Positions 59,901 through 64,000 of a stretch of DNA of 64,000 bases are shown in pieces; position 1 is the first letter of the stretch; each line of letters begins with the position of its first letter. The notes under the pieces were generated by a model. That model was given only the letters and a program-made list of their open reading frames with translations, searched no databases and was not told the origin of the DNA. Made by a program: the position numbers and the translations under genes. The stretch comes from Aristolochia californica (taxonomy: Eukaryota; Streptophyta; Magnoliopsida; Piperales; Aristolochiaceae). The stretch lies in the NCBI GenBank assembly GCA_029961685.1, contig JARWKL010000001.1:53656062-53720061 (forward strand). The letters are read 5' to 3'.

Positions 59901-60078
59901 TATAGAAGTTTAGCGAGATGAGTGAAATAATTTTCACCATTTTTTCATTAATAAGAATGGAGAATTTGTAGATTTACAACGATGTCGTATCGTTTACAAA
60001 TTTTCAACTACGTGTCGTAGCTGGATACAATTTGAGGTTATCTCTATCCTTTATCACGCTCATCCTTTATCTCTATCA
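59901..60078 (-). repeat. Copia-4 5' LTR
   Basis: 178 bp, partner of 55987-56168, flanked outside by CATAC. Confidence 0.9.
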
Positions 60079-60083
60079 CATAC

Positions 60084-61385
60084 ACAGAAAATTTTAGGCT
60101 CTCTTAATGATTTTTCTATAAAATACTGGAAAAGTATTTCTAATTAGGAATGTTTTTTTCTGGGAACCATTAGTGCCTTTATGTTTCCTTGAAACACATA
60201 TCAACCTGAAAATTCTTACTTGGAAAATTGAATAATTTTCTAGGCAAGGTTTTCCAAAAATGATAGGCTGAAAAATCTCTTAGTTGGAAAAATGTCAGAT
60301 GACCTAATTCGAGTACTACCAAAAAATTGGCTCTTCTTGCTAAAGCTTTCCTCTCGTCGATGTTGCAAGACCTAGGTCTCTCAACATTGTCTTCCTCCTC
60401 TCAACATTGTCACTTCTTGTCCTCAATCTACAAGTAGTTGTCCTTTCTACCTCTCTCTTCTCTCTCCTCCCAACATTGCCTTTTTTTGCTGTTTCTTTTT
60501 CAGTAATCATTTTGTTTCCACAAATTGAATTGGACTGGGAAATTCCTCCCCCTATCATATTTTTGTATGTTTTGATCGTTATGACAATCAAACACCATTT
60601 CTAGGTATTCCTCTAGTGAGTGCTGCATTAAAAAGTAGAGATGAAAGAATGCTTGTCTGCAAAGACAAAATGATTGTGGCTCTTACACATAATGTCTCTT
60701 GAGATTAAGGTAAGAAAAATCCACCATCTTGTGACATTAATTATATTCTTATCTACAGTTTCGTGTTTGAACTTTTTCAATGTCAATAGGATGATGTGAT
60801 TGAATCTTCAGAGTTGGACCTGATTCGGCCAAGCTATGAAGTGAAATTGGAGATATGCTGCTAGGATATGTTTTTTGTAGAGACTCAATGTCAAGGTAAT
60901 ACCCAATTCTATCATTCTATGCTTGTTGGATTATCACATACACCATTAGTAACTATCTTAGAGCACTATTGTTTTGTTTTATGACTATTCATTTGGTCTT
61001 TTTTATTTGATTTTGAGTTACACCTGGACCTTTACATTAGTTTGGTTAAAAGATTGCTCAAATTTTGATCATGGGTTAGGTCTGGGGCTACGATTGAGCT
61101 TGTCTATTTTGAGGTAACGGTGGTTGTAAGAAGACAAATGCAGAATATACCTAACAAAAGTATCTACAATGTTCAGAATGCAGGAGTGTTAAAGCTTCAT
61201 AATGTTTTATGCATTATTGTTTCTTTCTTTAAAAAAATTCTTTAGTCATGGACTTTTTTAATTAATAAATATTTGAAGTCATTAAAAAAAAAATTGTACA
61301 CTTAAAAGTGAGTAGAAAAGAAAGCCCACCTGTGTACTTACCACCCCTTACTTTATAGAAGCCTAATAAGTGTTTAAGGGTGTTA

Positions 61386-61387
<2 letters not shown>
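60084..61387. other. Intergenic, nothing firm
   Basis: AT-rich sequence with no gene recognised on either strand. Confidence 0.35.

Positions 61388-61447
<60 letters not shown>
61388..61447. repeat. (CT)n microsatellite, about 60 bp
   Basis: A perfect CT dinucleotide run. Reading frames through it give Ser-Leu repeats and are artefacts. Confidence 0.95.
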
Positions 61448-61451
<4 letters not shown>

Positions 61452-61479
61452 CGATGCTAACATTTATAATTTTTTTATG

Positions 61480-61900
61480 TCGTCTTCCTCAGCGGCGGGC
61501 CAACGGACAACGGCGACGGAGGCAGCGCTTCGACGGTATGCCGAGAGGGAGAAAAGAGGGAGGCCGAGAGGCTCTGTGACAGAGGCTCGACCTCCCGTGC
61601 TCTGCGACGGAGGTCGAGAGGGAGAGGAGAGGAGTCCGAGAGGAGGTAGAAAAGAGGGGGAAGAGAGGGAGGCCGAAAGAGAAGAGAAGTCGGGAGGCCG
61701 AGAGGCTCTGCGACAAAGGCTCGGCCTCCCATGCGTCTCAGAGCCTCTCGGCCTCCTGTGCTCTGCAACGGAGGTCGAGAGGGAGAGGAGAGGGAGGAAG
61801 GTCGACGGGAGTGGGGGAGGAGGGAGAAAACAAAACCTTTGTCGAAGGATCGCAAGGTGGGGGGGCGGGGGCAACACGAGTGGCACGAGGAAAGTGGATG
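61480..61900. repeat. GA/GC-rich repeat with hairpin arms
   Basis: Two related blocks (about 61557-61628 and 61690-61790) share GAGGCCGAGAGGCTCTG, GCTCG.CCTCCC and GACGGAGGTCGAGAGGGAGA. The arms 61693-61710 and 61739-61756 are perfect inverted 18-mers. Overlapping Arg/Glu-rich and Ser/Pro-rich frames on both strands are low-complexity, so I do not call a gene. Confidence 0.7.
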
Positions 61901-62029
61901 ATTCACAAAATAGGTAGGAATCAGTTTTCTCCCGTTTTTGCCTGAGCGAATGAAACGGTGTAATCTCACTTCAATTCAATTATTTTTACACTAACGCCAT
62001 TTTCTAATGAACTAGGTAATGCGGGGGGA

Positions 62030-62095
62030 ATTCATTCCACGTCATTGTGGACTAACCCCCCATAAGGGGACTAGGTCATCTCAGTTGTAGTTCAT
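62030..62095. other. Possible transposon-end motif
   Basis: GGACTAACCCCCCATAAGGGG is the reverse form of the GGGGGGGTTAGT motif near 5525. It may be the end of a small DNA transposon, but no paired end was defined. Confidence 0.2.
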
Positions 62096-62399
62096 TGTTT
62101 AACTCTTGCACTCTTAATAATATTTGGTGTAAAACATTCAACAGGTTCGTATGTAGATTAGTTATCAATCAACAATAAGTATAGAGTGAATAGTGGTGAA
62201 TTTTTTGTAGACAAGTTATTTCTATTCATTTTGCTATGGTCTCTATTTCATTCAATAAACCATCAATACAATTGGTCTAATTGGTCTAATTTTGCTTGGT
62301 GTGAGACCATTTTATTGTTTCTTTCTTTATGTTGCCTTGGTTGTGAGAAAAGATAAGTGATATTTGGACATAATAAATGATGTCATCTTCCTTGTGCTT

Positions 62400-62952
62400 C
62401 TAAACGCTGTTCTTATCTATATTGTCTAATGGCAAATGTTTTCTCAAGAAAGAGTTTGATTGTTTTGGAGACTATGAAAAGACCAAGCATATTGAAGTTG
62501 GCTGCCACTTTATTACAGTTAAGTTACAACTTAGAGAGATCACCATGCACCACATTCCATCAAAGAACCAACTTGTAGATATCTTCACCAAAACAATAAT
62601 AGTGACTCCTCTCCATGATACATGTACAAAATTGGGGATTTATTATGCTTATGCACCAGCTTGAGGGCATGTGTTAAAATGACATCCACATATAGGGGTG
62701 GCCTGACTAGTAAATAAGGAGAACTTCTATAGAGATGACATAGGATTGTAATTATACGAGTTGGTGTATGTCTTTTTTCCTTTTGAAGCATATAGCCCTA
62801 AGAGCATTGTAGTCATTGTAAACACCTCCCACAACTATAAATACAACCTCAAGGCATGGGGTAGAGCATTGAAACCTCAAATTTGTCCCTTACACCTCTC
62901 TCTCTCTTTTCCCTTTCTTTCTTTCGCTCAATTTCTTCTCCTTCTCTCTACA

Positions 62953-63003
<51 letters not shown>

Positions 63004-63079
63004 TTTTTTCCCCTCTCTTCTCTCTTCTCTCTTCTCTTAGACCCTTGTAATTATGTGAAGAAAACCCTATAAATCAACA
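62400..63079 (+). mobile_element. Copia 3' terminal fragment with LTR
   Basis: The C-terminal pol end (KTKHIEVGCHFI, HIPSKNQLVDIFTK) at 62422-62664 is followed by a purine tract and an LTR from 62672 (TGTTAAAATGACATCC). The LTR has TATAAATA at 62836-62843 and a (CT)n run, and probably ends at AATCAACA near 63079. The rest of the element is missing. Confidence 0.75.
62956..63002. repeat. (CT)n microsatellite inside the LTR
   Basis: A perfect CT run in the transcribed leader part of the LTR. Confidence 0.9.
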
Positions 63080-63179
63080 CCCTTGTGAATACATTTCTAA
63101 AATTTATGTTTGTGGAGCTAGAGGCTCTAAAGTAGTTATAGGGAAATGTAGTATTGTGGCATAGATGTCACCAAATTAA

Positions 63180-63610
63180 AGCTTGGCAATTGAGCTAAGA
63201 ATTTGAGGCTTGACAACATTAGGGTATGACTTAAGATTTGAAAGGCAAATAATAGCTACTAGGACCTCTCTCTATTGTTCTTGAATAGCCATATTTGTCA
63301 AGTAATGCTAGAGTAGTTTATATTCTTGCATGAGGCTTTTGAACCATGCAAAAAAATTATGTACATTGTCTTCATGTTTGATATAAAACATTTTTGGAGG
63401 ATGTCATAGATCTTCTACAAGCTGTTAGAACTAAAATACAACTTAGCACATGTATCTCAGATGATCTTCATTGTCTCTAAATGGACAATATTATTAGCAA
63501 CATGTTTCTCTATGTTGTTAATAAGCCATGTAATAACTTTAGTATATTCTCTGAACCACTTTTTATAAGTAGTATTATCAATGACCATCATAGGCGTTGT
63601 TTTTGTTAAG
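63180..63610 (-). pseudogene. Possible Copia gag remnant
   Basis: The minus strand reads YKKWFREYTKVITWLIN, ANNIVHLET and a following helical region in the manner of UBN2-type gag, with several stops. Similarity is judged by eye only. Confidence 0.35.
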
Positions 63611-64000
63611 TGTGAAGCTAGATCCCTGATAATAAGGAATCGCTTGACAAATTATGACAAACACAAATAATTTGACAAACCTTCGAGAGTGATTGTGGTT
63701 ATATTCAAAAAATTAGATTTTCTAAACATATTGGTTGGAAATTCTATAGTCATTATTTGATCAATAGTAGTGGATGACAAGCTTCCAAATAACAAGGATG
63801 ATCAACAATGTAAAAGTATGATTGATCAACTAGATAGCAATATATTAATTTTTAACAAATATGATTGATCAACCAAAGAACATATTACAAAGTACAGACT
63901 TCTATGCTAATTAACGAAATATAATTTATTCAATAAATTAAAATTTTCACTCACGATTATTATTATAGTTATTCTAATATTTTAAAAAAAAAACTTATGA
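63611..64000. other. Window end, nothing recognised
   Basis: AT-rich sequence without supported features. Confidence 0.35.

Larger units (their letters stand above)
55987..60078 (-). mobile_element. Ty1/Copia element with both LTRs and TSD, gag missing
   Basis: LTRs are 55987-56168 and 59901-60078. The target duplication CATAC is perfect (55982-55986 and 60079-60083). In element orientation the LTR begins TGATAGAG and ends TTCTATA. The primer site TGGTATAACAAC adjoins 59901. Protease to RNase H are present on the minus strand but broken. Only about 0.65 kb separates the primer site from the protease, too little for gag. The element inserted about 850 bp upstream of TyrA copy 2. Confidence 0.9.

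Noticed and set aside
59606..59905. 99-residue plus-strand frame in Copia-4 leader
   Set aside because: Opposite to element orientation, biased composition, and it runs into the LTR.
61477..61969. Long overlapping frames on both strands, Arg/Glu-rich or Ser/Pro-rich
   Set aside because: Purine-rich tandem repeat without stop codons on either strand. No domain, so treated as a repeat.

Overview
This window looks like nuclear DNA from a flowering plant. It has intron-rich genes with GT-AG junctions, a plastid-targeted tyrosine-pathway enzyme, a plant-type SCAR/WAVE protein, AT-rich intergenic DNA, and many decayed Copia, hAT and LINE elements, TRIM-like miniature LTR elements and a solo LTR. 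I cannot name the species. No bacterial-type operon, CRISPR array, rRNA or convincing tRNA gene was seen.

Genes, left to right: (1) 239-1738 (+), a single-exon membrane-anchored GT4-type glycosyltransferase. (2) 11017-12751 (-), a six-exon plastid arogenate dehydrogenase (TyrA), copy 1. (3) 16642-43000 (+), a nine-exon SCAR/WAVE gene of about 1,139 codons. It spans more than 26 kb because introns 1 and 2 (9.4 and 11.6 kb) are filled with transposons. (4) 49202-49891 (+), a single-exon protein of unknown function that looks intact. (5) 53447-55135 (-), a second six-exon arogenate dehydrogenase with the same exon phases as copy 1 and four internal exons of identical length. The two TyrA genes share one orientation and flank the SCAR gene, so they look like a dispersed local duplication. 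I assembled every exon chain by hand from splice sites, and each keeps frame to its stop codon.

The rest is mostly repeats. 2.1-7.1 kb: an AT-rich tandem repeat split by a non-coding LTR element whose own right LTR is split by a further insertion. 7.9-8.7 kb: GA-rich and CTCGAG-rich repeats. SCAR intron 1: a minisatellite, a Copia element (19149-24270) and a TRIM. SCAR intron 2: a solo LTR with a perfect 5-bp target duplication (26721-27080), a LINE fragment, an hAT transposase pseudogene with a 524-bp tandem duplication, a truncated Copia and inverted TRIM ends. SCAR intron 4: a LINE 3' end with an RNase H domain. 44.5-51.8 kb: Copia and hAT fragments and two tandem-repeat families. 55987-60078: a Copia element with both LTRs and a CATAC target duplication but no recognisable gag. 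61.4-64 kb: a CT microsatellite, GA-rich repeats with a perfect hairpin, and Copia remnants.

By known function, the TyrA pair makes tyrosine from arogenate in plastids, SCAR activates the ARP2/3 actin nucleator, and the GT4 protein is probably a Golgi/ER glycosyltransferase. Nothing in the sequence shows that they act together. The points most worth a second look are the duplicated TyrA genes around a transposon-swollen SCAR gene, a 32-base C tract (sense strand) inside a 112-bp TyrA intron, and the layered repeat nests. I found no clear novel defence or biosynthetic system.
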